A DNA stretch of 64,000 bases from Eubacterium sp. CAG:251 (GCA_000436835.1 FR889155.1:47819-111818), one strand, 5' to 3'. Positions 52,133-61,341 are shown, counted from the first letter of the stretch. The notes: generated by a model not told the origin, from the sequence alone. A program made the numbers and translations.

Positions 52133-52960
52133 GTGAATTTTGAATTTAAGGATAAATATGATATCAATGATTTAATTTCGCTTATCACATTGCTTCGAGC
52201 ACCGGGAGGATGCCCTTGGGACCGTGAACAAACTCATGTATCGATTAAGAGTAATTTTATCGAGGAAACGTATGAGGTTGTTGAAGCGATTAACAAAAAC
52301 AGCATATCAGGATTAAGGGAAGAATTGGGCGATGTGCTCCTCCAAATTGCACTTCACTGTGAAATGGAAAGTGAAAAGGGCAATTTTGATTTTAACGACG
52401 TTTGCGACGAGCTTTGCAAAAAGCTCATTGTTCGTCACCCTCACGTGTTTGGTGACAAGGTTGCAAATAATACCAAAGAAGCACTTGACAGCTGGGACAG
52501 TGTTAAAGCAAGCATAAAGGGTACTAAAACCGCTTCAAGCAAGATGGACAGTATTCCTATTGAGCTTCCTGCTCTTATGCGTGCCCAAAAGGTTCAGTCC
52601 AAAGCTGCAAAGGCAGGCTTTGATTGGGATAATCAAAACGGTGCTTTTTTAAAGCTTAATGAAGAGATTAACGAGTTGAAAATTGCGCTATCGCATAACA
52701 ATCTGGCTGAAATTGAAGATGAATTCGGCGATGTTCTTTTTTCCTGCGTCAATATTTCACGTTTTATCGGTGTTGACAGTGAAGAAGCTTTAAAGGCTTC
52801 TACGGATAAGTTTATAACACGATTCAAAATAGTTGAAAAATTAGCAGAAGAAAATGATATTGATATGAATAGTTCTTCTATTGATGAGCTTGATGCCTTG
52901 TGGGATAAGGCAAAAGAAATATTAAAAGCCGATAATTCGGCAATAAATGGAGGAAATTAA
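52133..52960 (+). CDS. mazG: MazG-family nucleoside triphosphate pyrophosphohydrolase
   Basis: Hydrolyses NTPs or dNTPs to monophosphates, a house-cleaning role. The 275-residue protein has two MazG halves: LRAPGGCPWDREQTH, EETYEVVEAI and EELGDVLLQIALH, then GFDWDNQNGAFLKLNEEINE and EDEFGDVLFSCVNI. It lacks the N-terminal methylase-like domain of B. subtilis YabN. The start is GTG 52133, nine bases behind AAGGAG. hup begins just after its stop. Confidence 0.93.
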   Translation: MNFEFKDKYDINDLISLITLLRAPGGCPWDREQTHVSIKSNFIEETYEVVEAINKNSISGLREELGDVLLQIALHCEMESEKGNFDFNDVCDELCKKLIVRHPHVFGDKVANNTKEALDSWDSVKASIKGTKTASSKMDSIPIELPALMRAQKVQSKAAKAGFDWDNQNGAFLKLNEEINELKIALSHNNLAEIEDEFGDVLFSCVNISRFIGVDSEEALKASTDKFITRFKIVEKLAEENDIDMNSSSIDELDALWDKAKEILKADNSAINGGN

Positions 52961-52961
52961 A

Positions 52962-53234
52962 ATGAACAAGACAGAACTTGTAGCAGCAGTAGCTGCAAAG
53001 GCAGAACTTTCAAAGAAGGATGCAGAAGCAGCAGTAAACGCTGTTTTCGATTCAGTTAAGGATGCTCTTGCTGAGGGTGATAAGGTTTCTCTTATCGGTT
53101 TCGGTACTTTCTCAGTAAAGACTCGTGCAGCTCGTACAGGTCTTAACCCACGTACAAAGGAAACAATTGAAATTCCTGAGTCAAAGGTTCCTGCATTCAA
53201 GGCAGGCTCAGCTCTTAAGGATGCTGTAAAGTAA
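52962..53234 (+). CDS. hup: HU-family DNA-binding protein
   Basis: Small nucleoid protein that bends DNA without strong sequence preference. It is 90 residues, starting NKTELVAAVAAKAELSKKDA, with GFGTFSVKTRAARTGLNPRT containing the DNA-binding arm. ATG 52962 follows GGAGG. Codon use is highly biased like that of rpsB and tsf, suggesting high expression. It lies between mazG and rqcP, an arrangement frequent in Clostridia. Confidence 0.97.
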   Translation: MNKTELVAAVAAKAELSKKDAEAAVNAVFDSVKDALAEGDKVSLIGFGTFSVKTRAARTGLNPRTKETIEIPESKVPAFKAGSALKDAVK

Positions 53235-53249
53235 TTTTGTCGATTTTTT

Positions 53250-53279
53250 GGGGTGTCTTTTTAGACACCCTATTTTTTT
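53250..53279 (+). terminator. Intrinsic terminator after hup
   Basis: GGGTGTC and GACACCC form a short GC-rich stem, followed by TATTTTTTT. Confidence 0.88.
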
Positions 53280-53289
53280 AAGGTGAATT

Positions 53290-53529
53290 ATGAGATTAGA
53301 TAAATATTTAAAAGTTTCAAGAATAATTAAACGCAGAACTGTTGCAAACGAAGCTTGCGATGCAGGTAAGGTTGAGGTAAACGGTAAGGTTGCCCGTGCT
53401 TCGTACGACGTTAAAGTGGGCGATACAATCAAAATCACTCTCGGCGCAAGAGAAAATTCATATAAGGTGCTTGCAATTAATGAGCACGCTCTTAAAGAGG
53501 ACGCCGCCAAAATGTACGAGGTGCTTTAA
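53290..53529 (+). CDS. rqcP: RqcP (YabO/Hsp15-like) S4-domain RNA-binding protein
   Basis: A 79-residue S4-domain protein (MRLDKYLKVSRIIKRRTVA, VNGKVARASYDVKVGD). In B. subtilis, RqcP binds obstructed 50S subunits with RqcH during Ala-tail addition. The gene order here matches the mazG-yabO-yabP-yabQ-divIC string. RBS AAGGTGA. It may be transcribed by read-through of the hup terminator, eleven bases upstream. Confidence 0.9.
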   Translation: MRLDKYLKVSRIIKRRTVANEACDAGKVEVNGKVARASYDVKVGDTIKITLGARENSYKVLAINEHALKEDAAKMYEVL

Positions 53530-53595
53530 GGGACGTACTGCTTTTCTTTTGTTATATTTATATCATCGTTTGCATAAAATTATTTAGGTGATTTT

Positions 53596-53868
53596 ATGGA
53601 TAATAACGTTGATATGAACCATTTGCTCACTCTTGAAAACAGGGAGCATTTAACTTTAACCGGAATAAGTGACGTAGACTCATTTAACGAGGAGGAAATT
53701 ATTGCGATTTCACCTTGCGGTGAGCTTACGATTAAGGGCGAACTTTTGCATATTGAGGAGCTTAATTTGGAGGCGGGAACTGTCAGCATCAGCGGAAAGG
53801 TTACTTCGCTTCTTTACAGCGAAAAGTTTTCCTCCACCTCACTTTTAAAGAGGCTTTTCGGTGGTTGA
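53596..53868 (+). CDS. yabP: Sporulation protein YabP
   Basis: A 90-residue YabP/YqfC-family protein, required for spore-coat formation in B. subtilis. Segments are HLLTLENREHLTLTGISDVD, ISPCGELTIKGELLHIEELN and the C-terminal RLFGG. RBS AGGTGA. It overlaps yabQ by eight bases. Confidence 0.9.
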   Translation: MDNNVDMNHLLTLENREHLTLTGISDVDSFNEEEIIAISPCGELTIKGELLHIEELNLEAGTVSISGKVTSLLYSEKFSSTSLLKRLFGG

Positions 53869-54301
53869 GGCGCTTTTTTATGCATTTTTTGTCGGTACAG
53901 GGCTTGGCTTTTTGTATGATTTAATGCGTTTTTTTCGCCTTTCCTTCGGCGGTTCACTCTTTTTTGATTTGCTTTTTTGGCTTATAACGTCCTTTGTTTC
54001 ATTTTCATATCTTTTAATCTTTAATGACGGTGCAATAAAGGGCATTTTTCTTGCATTTATTTTTGTCGGATTTACAGTCTATATTATAAGCATGGGCAAG
54101 ATTTCTTTGCCGCTTGAAAAAAGAATTGCCAAAAAGGTTAAAATTCGGTTAAAAAAAGTAAAAAAATCATTAGAAAATTTTAAAAAAGTGTTGCAATTGC
54201 CGAGGATGTTATATTATAATATTAAAGAAATCATTAAAAAACCTAACCGTAAAAAATATGAAGGTGACGAATTTGGCAAAGGAAAGCAAGAGCAAGTCTA
54301 A
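53861..54301 (+). CDS. yabQ: Sporulation membrane protein YabQ
   Basis: A 146-residue membrane protein starting at GTG 53861 inside the yabP end. About three or four helices (FYAFFVGTGLGFLYDLMRFF first) are followed by a basic Lys-rich cytoplasmic tail. YabQ is needed for cortex formation in B. subtilis. Position between yabP and divIC supports the call. It overlaps the divIC start. Confidence 0.87.
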   Translation: MVEALFYAFFVGTGLGFLYDLMRFFRLSFGGSLFFDLLFWLITSFVSFSYLLIFNDGAIKGIFLAFIFVGFTVYIISMGKISLPLEKRIAKKVKIRLKKVKKSLENFKKVLQLPRMLYYNIKEIIKKPNRKKYEGDEFGKGKQEQV

Positions 54302-54596
54302 AAAGCTATATATCGGCAAATACAGCGTCGGCAAAATTCTTGTCGGTCTATTACTTGTCGGTGTTTTTGCATTTTTTTCTATCAGCGTTGTTAATCAAAA
54401 TGCAGACATCAGCAGGCTTGAAAAGCAAAAGGCTGAAATAGGCGCCAAATATGATGCGCAGCAGGAGGAAAACAAGGAGCTTCAGGCTGTGCTTGATAAT
54501 GAGGATAAAGACGATTATATCGAGAAAAAAGCGAGGGAAAAGGGTTACGTTAAAAGTGACGAAATCGTTTTTTACGATATTTCATCAGGTAAGTAA
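54273..54596 (+). CDS. divIC: FtsB/DivIC-family cell division protein
   Basis: A 107-residue bitopic protein of the septum complex. A basic N-terminus is followed by one membrane helix (ILVGLLLVGVFAFFSISVV) and a coiled coil (ISRLEKQKAEIGAKYDAQQE), ending with ARExGYVKSDEIVFY, typical of DivIC/FtsB. TTG 54273 lies five bases behind AGGTGA; ATG 54258 has no RBS, so TTG is preferred, though uncertain. The start lies within yabQ. Confidence 0.87.
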   Translation: MAKESKSKSKKLYIGKYSVGKILVGLLLVGVFAFFSISVVNQNADISRLEKQKAEIGAKYDAQQEENKELQAVLDNEDKDDYIEKKAREKGYVKSDEIVFYDISSGK

Positions 54597-54606
54597 AATT
54601 CATTTT

Positions 54607-54635
54607 AAGGGTGTATTTTTACACCCTTATTTTTG
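54607..54635 (+). terminator. Intrinsic terminator after divIC
   Basis: AAGGGTGT and ACACCCTT pair across a six-base loop, followed by ATTTTTG. Confidence 0.87.
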
Positions 54636-54656
54636 TTATAGAGTAAGGAAAAAATT

Positions 54657-55772
54657 ATGCATTTATTAATGACAGCGCCTTGCCTTTTAGGTTTAGAAGG
54701 CTTGGTTGCAGATGAACTTAAATTTATGGAGGCTGAAAACGTATCAGCCGAAAACGGACGTGTCTTTTTTGAGGGCGATGAGGCTATGCTTGCAAGAGCT
54801 AATATTAACAGCCGCTTTGCAGAAAGAATTCTTATTGTTCTTGATAGGTTTAAGGCTGAAACGTTTGAACAGCTTTTTCAATCGGTGAAATCGCTTCCTT
54901 GGTCGGAATTTATCGGCTCAAGCGATACATTTCCCGTTAAGGGTTATAGCATTAATTCGGCTCTTCATTCCGTTCCCGATTGCCAAAAGATAATAAAAAA
55001 AGCAGTAGTTGAGTCGCTTAAAGAGGATTATGGCATATCTTGGTTTGAGGAAACCGGTCCTGTTCATCAAATTCAGTTTTCTATTATGAAAAACGAAGTT
55101 ACAATTATGCTTGATACGACCGGAAGGGGACTTCATAAAAGAGGATATCGCCCTGAAGCTAATGATGCACCGATAAGAGAAACTCTTGCCGCCGCACTTT
55201 GCTCTCTTTCGAGGCTCAGACATTATCATACAATGTATGATCCTTGTTGCGGAAGCGGAACTATCTTGATTGAAGGCGCTATGATGGCTCATAATATCGC
55301 ACCGGGAATTAACCGTAATTTTGAGTGCGACCGCTGGGGATTTATTCCTGAAAAGGCTTGGATACAGGAGAGAGAGCGTTGCCACGATATTATTAAAACC
55401 GATACGGATTTTGTTGCTTTCGGCTCGGATATTGATTTTCAAGCTCTTGAGCTTACTATGGCAAATGCAAAGAGGATTAAAGTTGATAAATTCTTGAGGC
55501 TTGAAACGGCAGATATTAAGGATTTTAACCCGACCACCGAAAAGGGCACACTTATTACAAATCCGCCTTATGGTCAACGAATGCTTGATGTCAAAACAGC
55601 TAAGAATATTTATCATATTATGGGTGAAAAGTTCGTTTCAAAGCACGGCTGGAGTTATGGTATCATTTCTCCGGATGAGGAGTTTGAACGTGAGTTTGGC
55701 AGAAAAGCGGACAAGCGCCGTAAGCTGTATAACGGAATGATTAAATGTCAGTATTACATGTACTTTAAATAG
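54657..55772 (+). CDS. THUMP-domain class I RNA methyltransferase (RlmL/YpsC-like)
   Basis: A 371-residue N2-guanine-type RNA methyltransferase. The THUMP domain occupies about residues 45-150. The Rossmann part has YDPCCGSGTILIEGA (SAM loop) and the catalytic NPPYGQRM. AxRxxxxxGYRPE (TGRGLHKRGYRPEANDAPIRE) links the domains. Relatives modify 23S rRNA. It is monocistronic, lying between a terminator and a structured intergenic element. Confidence 0.92.
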   Translation: MHLLMTAPCLLGLEGLVADELKFMEAENVSAENGRVFFEGDEAMLARANINSRFAERILIVLDRFKAETFEQLFQSVKSLPWSEFIGSSDTFPVKGYSINSALHSVPDCQKIIKKAVVESLKEDYGISWFEETGPVHQIQFSIMKNEVTIMLDTTGRGLHKRGYRPEANDAPIRETLAAALCSLSRLRHYHTMYDPCCGSGTILIEGAMMAHNIAPGINRNFECDRWGFIPEKAWIQERERCHDIIKTDTDFVAFGSDIDFQALELTMANAKRIKVDKFLRLETADIKDFNPTTEKGTLITNPPYGQRMLDVKTAKNIYHIMGEKFVSKHGWSYGIISPDEEFEREFGRKADKRRKLYNGMIKCQYYMYFK

Positions 55773-55795
55773 ATTGTGAATAAGCAGCCATAACT

Positions 55796-55980
55796 GCGCC
55801 CGATATTTGTAATTATCAGATATTGATTTTCAATAGTACAATTATTAAACTTTTGATAACCGTATCAACAGCACTTGAACGTTTTGTCTTAATATCCTAA
55901 GGGATATGGCGTCAAAACGTTGGGCGCTTTGAATTTTTAGCAAAGGGGCAGTACCCATGTACAGCTCCCTTTACTAAAAA
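55796..55980. ncRNA. Candidate structured RNA element before the phosphohexomutase gene
   Basis: The 286-base gap holds several strong nested helices. A long-range helix pairs GCGCCC (55796-55801) with GGGCGC (55922-55927). Inside it lie hairpin 55801-55825 (CGATATTTG/CAGATATTG), hairpin 55853-55868 (TTGATA/TATCAA, loop ACCG), and a two-part hairpin AACGTTTTG (55878-55886)/CAAAACGTT (55913-55921) with inner ATATCC/GGATAT. A long imperfect palindrome follows at 55934-55980 (TTTTTAG, AAAGGG, GC, GTAC and their complements). No known riboswitch motif is recognised and no T-tract follows. It could be a leader of the next gene, a free RNA on either strand, or a folded mobile repeat. Confidence 0.55.
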
Positions 55981-56058
55981 TCCAATTCTGACTACTTCTT
56001 CGCAATCTGTAATAAATAAAAAAATATAAATATAATGAATTTTGTTCGAGGTATTATT

Positions 56059-57687
56059 ATGACTTATAAGGATAAATATTTGCAGTGGCTTTCGTTTGCG
56101 GATGAAGATACAAAATTCGAGCTTGAAAGCATTACAGACGATAAGGAAATTGAGGATAGATTTTATAAAGACCTTGCTTTTGGTACAGGTGGTTTGAGAG
56201 GTATTATGGGCGCAGGCTCAAACAGAATGAACCGCTACACTGTTGGTAAAGCAACACTCGGTCTTGCACGTTACCTTAAAAGCAAAAATGACGGGGAAAT
56301 CAGCGTTGCTATTGCTTATGATACTCGTAACAATTCAAAATATTTTGCCAAAACTGCTGCAGGTGTGTTTGCTTCTCAGGGCATTAAGGTTAACATTTAT
56401 GAAATGATTGTGCCTGTTCCCGTTTTGTCATTTACAACTCATTATCTTGGCTGCACGGCGGGCGTTATGATTACTGCTTCTCATAACCCTAAGGAATATA
56501 ACGGTTATAAAGTTTATGACAGTAAGGGATGCCAGTTTTGCACCGAGGACGCTAAAAATGCAATTGCCTTTATAAATGATATTACCGATTATTCATCAAT
56601 TCCTTTTTTAGAGGAAAGCGAACTTATTAATTATATCGGCGAAAATGAACTTAGCGCATTTCTTAATGAGGTTAAAAAGCAATCGCTTTATGAAGAAAAG
56701 AGCGATTTGAAAATAGTTTATACTCCGCTTCACGGCACAGGAAATATTCCTGTAAGAAGAATGCTTGAAGGTTTGGACGTTACCGTTGTTAAGGAGCAGG
56801 AACTTCCCGATGGCAATTTCTCAACCGTTCGTTCTCCTAACCCTGAGGAAAAGGATGCGCTTAATATTGCCATTGAAAAGGCTAAGGAAATCGGTGCCGA
56901 CCTTGTTTTAGGTACTGACCCCGATTGCGACAGAGTTGGTATTGCCGTTAAAGACGGTGACGATTATAAACTCTTTACAGGCAACCAAACAGGTGCGCTT
57001 CTTGTTAATTTCGTCCTTACTATGAAAAAGGATACTTTAAATGAAAAGTCAACACTTGTTAAAACAATTGTTACAAGCGAACTTGGCGCTAATATAGGCA
57101 GAAAGTTTGGACTTAAAATTGAAGAAACGCTTACAGGATTTAAATATATCGGCGATAAGATTAATAAGTATGAAGAGTCCGGCAAGCAGGAATTTGTTAT
57201 CGGCTATGAGGAATCCTATGGCTATCTCGTAGGCACCCACGCAAGGGATAAGGATGCCGTTGTTTCTTCAATGCTTATTTGCCAAATGGCAGCTTGGTAT
57301 AAAAATCAGGGCAAAACTCTCGTCGATGGGCTTAATGAGATTTATAATGAATACGGCTATTATCTTGATTTCCTTGATTCATTCGTATTGAAAGGAAAAG
57401 ACGGAGCAGAAAAAATTCAAAGCCTTATGACTGAATTCAGAAGTAAGGGCATTTCTCTTTTTGACGGCATTAAAGAAGTCGTTGATTTTTCAGGCGGTAT
57501 TCGTGATTTGCCTAAGGAAAATGTACTTAAATATATATGGAATGACGGCTCATGGCTTGCTGTTCGTCCTTCGGGTACAGAGCCTAAGATTAAGGTTTAT
57601 TATTCAATTGTTGACCCATCTAAGGAAAATGCGGCAAAGCGCCTTGATACTATAAGAGAAAAAATTAAAAATATTATTAATGCTTAA
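56059..57687 (+). CDS. Phosphoglucomutase/phosphomannomutase (alpha-D-phosphohexomutase)
   Basis: Interconverts hexose 1- and 6-phosphates. The 542-residue protein has the phosphoserine loop TASHNPKEYNGYKVY near residue 142, metal loop GTDPDCDRVG, sugar loop GYEESYG and phosphate loop RPSGTEPKIK. ATG 56059 follows CGAGGT; an upstream in-frame ATG (56035) lacks an RBS. It is the first gene downstream of the structured element. With two GH38 enzymes in the window it may feed mannose or glucose phosphate into metabolism; that is inference. Confidence 0.95.
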   Translation: MTYKDKYLQWLSFADEDTKFELESITDDKEIEDRFYKDLAFGTGGLRGIMGAGSNRMNRYTVGKATLGLARYLKSKNDGEISVAIAYDTRNNSKYFAKTAAGVFASQGIKVNIYEMIVPVPVLSFTTHYLGCTAGVMITASHNPKEYNGYKVYDSKGCQFCTEDAKNAIAFINDITDYSSIPFLEESELINYIGENELSAFLNEVKKQSLYEEKSDLKIVYTPLHGTGNIPVRRMLEGLDVTVVKEQELPDGNFSTVRSPNPEEKDALNIAIEKAKEIGADLVLGTDPDCDRVGIAVKDGDDYKLFTGNQTGALLVNFVLTMKKDTLNEKSTLVKTIVTSELGANIGRKFGLKIEETLTGFKYIGDKINKYEESGKQEFVIGYEESYGYLVGTHARDKDAVVSSMLICQMAAWYKNQGKTLVDGLNEIYNEYGYYLDFLDSFVLKGKDGAEKIQSLMTEFRSKGISLFDGIKEVVDFSGGIRDLPKENVLKYIWNDGSWLAVRPSGTEPKIKVYYSIVDPSKENAAKRLDTIREKIKNIINA

Positions 57688-57701
57688 TTTTGGAGTTTAA
57701 T

Positions 57702-57944
57702 ATGGAAAAAATTAAAAATTATGTTGAAACTGTTTTGCAACCGAAACTTCAGGGCGACGGTGGCTGGGTTGAATTTGTCGGTCTTGACGGTGATGAGCTT
57801 ACTCTTATTTTCAGGGGCGAGTGCTCAAAATGCCTTATCTTAAATCGTTGCACAGCTTGGATTGAGGAACAGATAAAAAAAGATTTGAAAAAGAGTGTTA
57901 AGGTTAATGCAATTCGTAAAAAGCCTTATTTTCAGGATATATAG
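57702..57944 (+). CDS. NifU C-terminal-domain-like protein
   Basis: An 80-residue small protein resembling the NifU C-terminal scaffold domain (VLQPKLQGDGGWVEFVGLDG, then CSKCLILNRC). The usual motif is CxxCP; here it is CSKC plus one more Cys, so cluster binding may differ from classic NifU. ATG 57702 follows TTGGAG. It starts 14 bases after the mutase and 12 bases before the second mannosidase, so the three are probably co-transcribed. Confidence 0.8.
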   Translation: MEKIKNYVETVLQPKLQGDGGWVEFVGLDGDELTLIFRGECSKCLILNRCTAWIEEQIKKDLKKSVKVNAIRKKPYFQDI

Positions 57945-57956
57945 GGAGGGATAAAT

Positions 57957-60890
57957 ATGGCACACATTAAAGTAGTCAGACGTTCAATGCGTCCTGAGGA
58001 ATGGACAGATTTGCGCTTTGGCTGGCTTAAAAGATATATTTATTCTTCAAAGTGGGAAATAAATAATCTTATGATTAAAGATGCACGTCAAATTTCAGAA
58101 ATGGAGTTTGAATATTACAGTGATGATTACAGACCGCTTAACAAAGGCGATATGTATTTCACTCCCGACGGAACTGCTTTTATTAAGGCAGACGTTGATA
58201 TTCCTAAGGAACTTCAGGGCAAAGAGCTTTGGTTTTCACTTAAAACTGCGGCTGAAATTTGCGTTAAGGTAAACGGTAAATACGTCGGCGGTGTTGACCC
58301 TAACAGAGAAAGAATGCTTCTTTCTCCTTACGTTGACGATACTAAAACTCTTCATTTTGAAATGATGGGTTATAACCGTTCAAAGCCGGATGATGAGCGT
58401 AATCCCGAATCGCTTTCAGTTCGTGGTTGCCGTCAGATTTTTGAGGGCGCATATATTTGCACTGTCAATCATAAAGTGCAGGACCTTGTATGGGATTTTG
58501 AGCTTCTTTTGGATATTGCAAAGAGCGATTTGTTTAACGAAGATTATCGTGCATTTCTTAATAAAGAACTTAACAATGCAATGAATTTTATCGATTTCGA
58601 CAGTGAAGAACTTGACGGCATTGATGAATGTCAAAAATATCTTGATGATGTTGTTTTTGCTAATGATAATTATAAAGGCAACGGCGATGTTGCTTTAATT
58701 GCACATTCTCATCTTGATATAGCATATTATTGGCGCAGAATACACGCTGTGCAGAAAAATCTTCGTACCGTTTTAATTCAGCTTAGGCTTATGGATAAAT
58801 ATCCCGATTTCAAGTATACTCATACTCAGCCTTATGTTTATGAAACACTTGAAAAATATTATCCCGACGTTTTTGATGAACTTAAAGAAAAAGTTAAAAA
58901 CGGTCAGTTTGAGCCTGTAGGCGCAATGTATGTTGAACCTGATTGTAATATTCCTACAGCGGAAAGCCTTGTTCGTCAATGCCTTTACGGTCAGCAAACT
59001 TATAAGAGAATGTTTGGCAAAACAGTTAATAACGCTTGGCTTCCCGATGTTTTCGGCAATAGCTGGATTTTGCCGCAAATTCTTAAAAAGAGCGGTGTTG
59101 ATTATTTTGTATCTAACAAAATGTCAACATGGAATGACACTAACCGTTTTCCTCACAATAACTTTATTTGGAAGGGTATTGACGGCACGTCTGTTTTGGC
59201 TTGCGTTCCGCCTACTCACTTTATCACATGGAATATGCCGTCTCAAATTCAAGAAAATTGGGAGGCTTATATCGATAAGGACAGCGGCGGTCAAACTATG
59301 AATATGTTTGGCTACGGTGACGGCGGTTCGGGCTGCACAGAAGAAATGATTGAGCTTATGCACAGATTTGATAAGCTTTCAATTATGCCGAAGTGCGAGC
59401 ATATGGGCGGTCAGGAATTTCTTGAAAAAAATCTCAAAAACAATGATAGTTTGCAGACTTGGGACGGTGAACTTTATCTTGAAATGCACAGGGGTACGTT
59501 TACAACCAAGTCAAATATGAAACGTGCTAACAGACGTCTTGAATATAAACTGCGTGACGCTGAAATTCTTTCTGTTTTACGTGGCGAGGATAATAAAAAA
59601 ACTATAACAGATGCTTATAATAAGCTTCTTATCAATCAGTTTCACGATATTCTTCCCGGCTCTCATATTCACCCTGTATATGAGGACGCAATGAAAGACT
59701 ATGCCGAGATTGAAAAGACTGTTGATTCACTTATCGGTACAGGCTCAAAATATTTCAACACTCTTAATTTCAAACGTGACGCATTGACCTTTGTTCCTAA
59801 CAAAAAGGGTACGGCTACTCGCTATGGCGTTAAAGGTAATTGGATTATTCCTAATATTCCTGCGCTTTCCTCAGCGTCACTTCGTGCAACTAAGTTTAAT
59901 GACGAATGGCTTAACTGCAACGGCAATAATATAGAAACTCCGTTTTATAAAGCTGTGCTTAATGATGACGGCTCTATTGCTTCTCTTGTTGATAAAAAGC
60001 AGGATAGGCAGTGGGTTGACGGCGATTTCAACAAACTTAAGATTTATACAGATTGTCCGGGTAATTATGATGCTTGGGATATTCTTCCTAACTATAAGGA
60101 TAAACAGATTGAAATTAATGTGAGTGAAAAGCTATCTCTTTGCGAACTTGACAGTGAATGTGCAACGTTTAAAACCGTTCTTTCAACCGATAAATCAACG
60201 TGGACTATGCTTATAAGATTCTTTAGAAGAAGCCGTGGCATAGAGGTTGAAAATATAGTAGATTGGAACGAAAAGCATAAGCTTGCAAAGGCTGAATTTT
60301 CTTGTAATGTTCTTACACGCAAGGCACTTTGCGACACCTCGGCAGGTTTTATTGAACGTGACACTCATAAAAATACCACATGGCAGCAGGCAAGGTTTGA
60401 AACATGTCACCACAAATGGGCTGACCTTTCTGAAACTGACGGTGGTGTTGCACTTATCAATGACGGCAAGTACGGTATCGGCTTTGATGAAAATACTATG
60501 TCGCTTTCGCTTCTTCGTGCAACGATTCGCCCTGACGTAACCTCGGATATGGGGCATCATAATTTTAGCTATATGATTTATCCTCACGAAAACGGTGCTG
60601 TTGAGGCAGGCGTTAATAAACTTGCATTTCAGTTTAACGAGCAACTTGTAAAATCCGACGTATCATATAACGGCGATACTTTTGAACCTCTTTATTTGCA
60701 GGCTATGAAGGACAGCGAGGATGGCTCAATGACGGTTATTCGTTTGAGTGAACAGGACGGCAAGCGTGGCAAAATTAAACTTTCTAAGTCTGTTAAGCTT
60801 CTCGATATGCTTGAAAATGTTATCGGTGAGGCTGTAGATACGCTTGAATATAAACCATTTGAAATCATAACAATAGGTATTCAAAAATGA
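57957..60890 (+). CDS. Second GH38 family alpha-mannosidase
   Basis: A 977-residue GH38 enzyme, different from the one at 2348. An N-terminal jelly-roll-like domain of about 240 residues precedes the catalytic domain with IAHSHLDIAYYWR near residue 246 (metal-binding HxD) and AWLPDVFGNSWILP near residue 360 (nucleophile Asp). A second metal-site segment is NQFHDILPGSHI near 560. The layout resembles MAN2C1-type cytosolic mannosidases. No signal peptide. RBS AGGGAGG. A membrane protein gene overlaps its stop (ATGA), implying coupling. Confidence 0.93.
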   Translation: MAHIKVVRRSMRPEEWTDLRFGWLKRYIYSSKWEINNLMIKDARQISEMEFEYYSDDYRPLNKGDMYFTPDGTAFIKADVDIPKELQGKELWFSLKTAAEICVKVNGKYVGGVDPNRERMLLSPYVDDTKTLHFEMMGYNRSKPDDERNPESLSVRGCRQIFEGAYICTVNHKVQDLVWDFELLLDIAKSDLFNEDYRAFLNKELNNAMNFIDFDSEELDGIDECQKYLDDVVFANDNYKGNGDVALIAHSHLDIAYYWRRIHAVQKNLRTVLIQLRLMDKYPDFKYTHTQPYVYETLEKYYPDVFDELKEKVKNGQFEPVGAMYVEPDCNIPTAESLVRQCLYGQQTYKRMFGKTVNNAWLPDVFGNSWILPQILKKSGVDYFVSNKMSTWNDTNRFPHNNFIWKGIDGTSVLACVPPTHFITWNMPSQIQENWEAYIDKDSGGQTMNMFGYGDGGSGCTEEMIELMHRFDKLSIMPKCEHMGGQEFLEKNLKNNDSLQTWDGELYLEMHRGTFTTKSNMKRANRRLEYKLRDAEILSVLRGEDNKKTITDAYNKLLINQFHDILPGSHIHPVYEDAMKDYAEIEKTVDSLIGTGSKYFNTLNFKRDALTFVPNKKGTATRYGVKGNWIIPNIPALSSASLRATKFNDEWLNCNGNNIETPFYKAVLNDDGSIASLVDKKQDRQWVDGDFNKLKIYTDCPGNYDAWDILPNYKDKQIEINVSEKLSLCELDSECATFKTVLSTDKSTWTMLIRFFRRSRGIEVENIVDWNEKHKLAKAEFSCNVLTRKALCDTSAGFIERDTHKNTTWQQARFETCHHKWADLSETDGGVALINDGKYGIGFDENTMSLSLLRATIRPDVTSDMGHHNFSYMIYPHENGAVEAGVNKLAFQFNEQLVKSDVSYNGDTFEPLYLQAMKDSEDGSMTVIRLSEQDGKRGKIKLSKSVKLLDMLENVIGEAVDTLEYKPFEIITIGIQK

Positions 60891-61276
60891 CAGTTAATCA
60901 AATAATAATTCTCGTTGTTGTTATCCTTGTGCTTGGCATAATTGTTTTTCCGCTTATCAATCGCAGGCAGTTTATAAATCTTGAGCCTGACCAGCAGATT
61001 AGGCTTATTATGAAAGAGGCTAAAGGGCTTGTGTATTTTAAAAATGTGTCTAAGGGCAGTACAGGTGTTCTCTTTTATGTGAAAAATAAAAGAAAAATTC
61101 TTGCACTTCCTTGGGTGCTTGACGGCGGCAATATGCTTTGTACTAAGAAAAATCCTTTTTCTAATTGGGATTATCCTGAGGATAAGCAGGAAATTAATCA
61201 AGATGAACTTGCTCAATTAAAGGACGAACTTGAAAAATATAATAAAAAGAACGCTGTTAAAATTGTGTTTAAATAA
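60887..61276 (+). CDS. Uncharacterised membrane-anchored protein
   Basis: I do not recognise the family. The 129-residue protein has one N-terminal membrane helix (IIILVVVILVLGIIVFPLI) followed by a soluble domain with a Lys/Asp/Glu-rich end. It starts inside the mannosidase stop (ATGA) and ends at a strong terminator, making it the last gene of the mutase/NifU/mannosidase operon. Confidence 0.75.
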   Translation: MTVNQIIILVVVILVLGIIVFPLINRRQFINLEPDQQIRLIMKEAKGLVYFKNVSKGSTGVLFYVKNKRKILALPWVLDGGNMLCTKKNPFSNWDYPEDKQEINQDELAQLKDELEKYNKKNAVKIVFK

Positions 61277-61322
61277 AAAGAAGAAAGACATTCTGAATTT
61301 TGAATGTCTTTCTTCTTTTTTA
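61274..61322. terminator. Bidirectional intrinsic terminator
   Basis: AAGAAGAAAGACATTC and GAATGTCTTTCTTCTT form a 16-bp stem with A- and T-tracts outside. It serves the plus-strand operon and the convergent M56 gene. Confidence 0.92.
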
Positions 61323-61341
61323 TGTATTGTAATTCAAAAGT

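Noticed and set aside
54918..55616. Minus-strand frame of 232 codons inside the THUMP methyltransferase gene
   Set aside because: Antisense shadow of a conserved gene with no recognisable domains.
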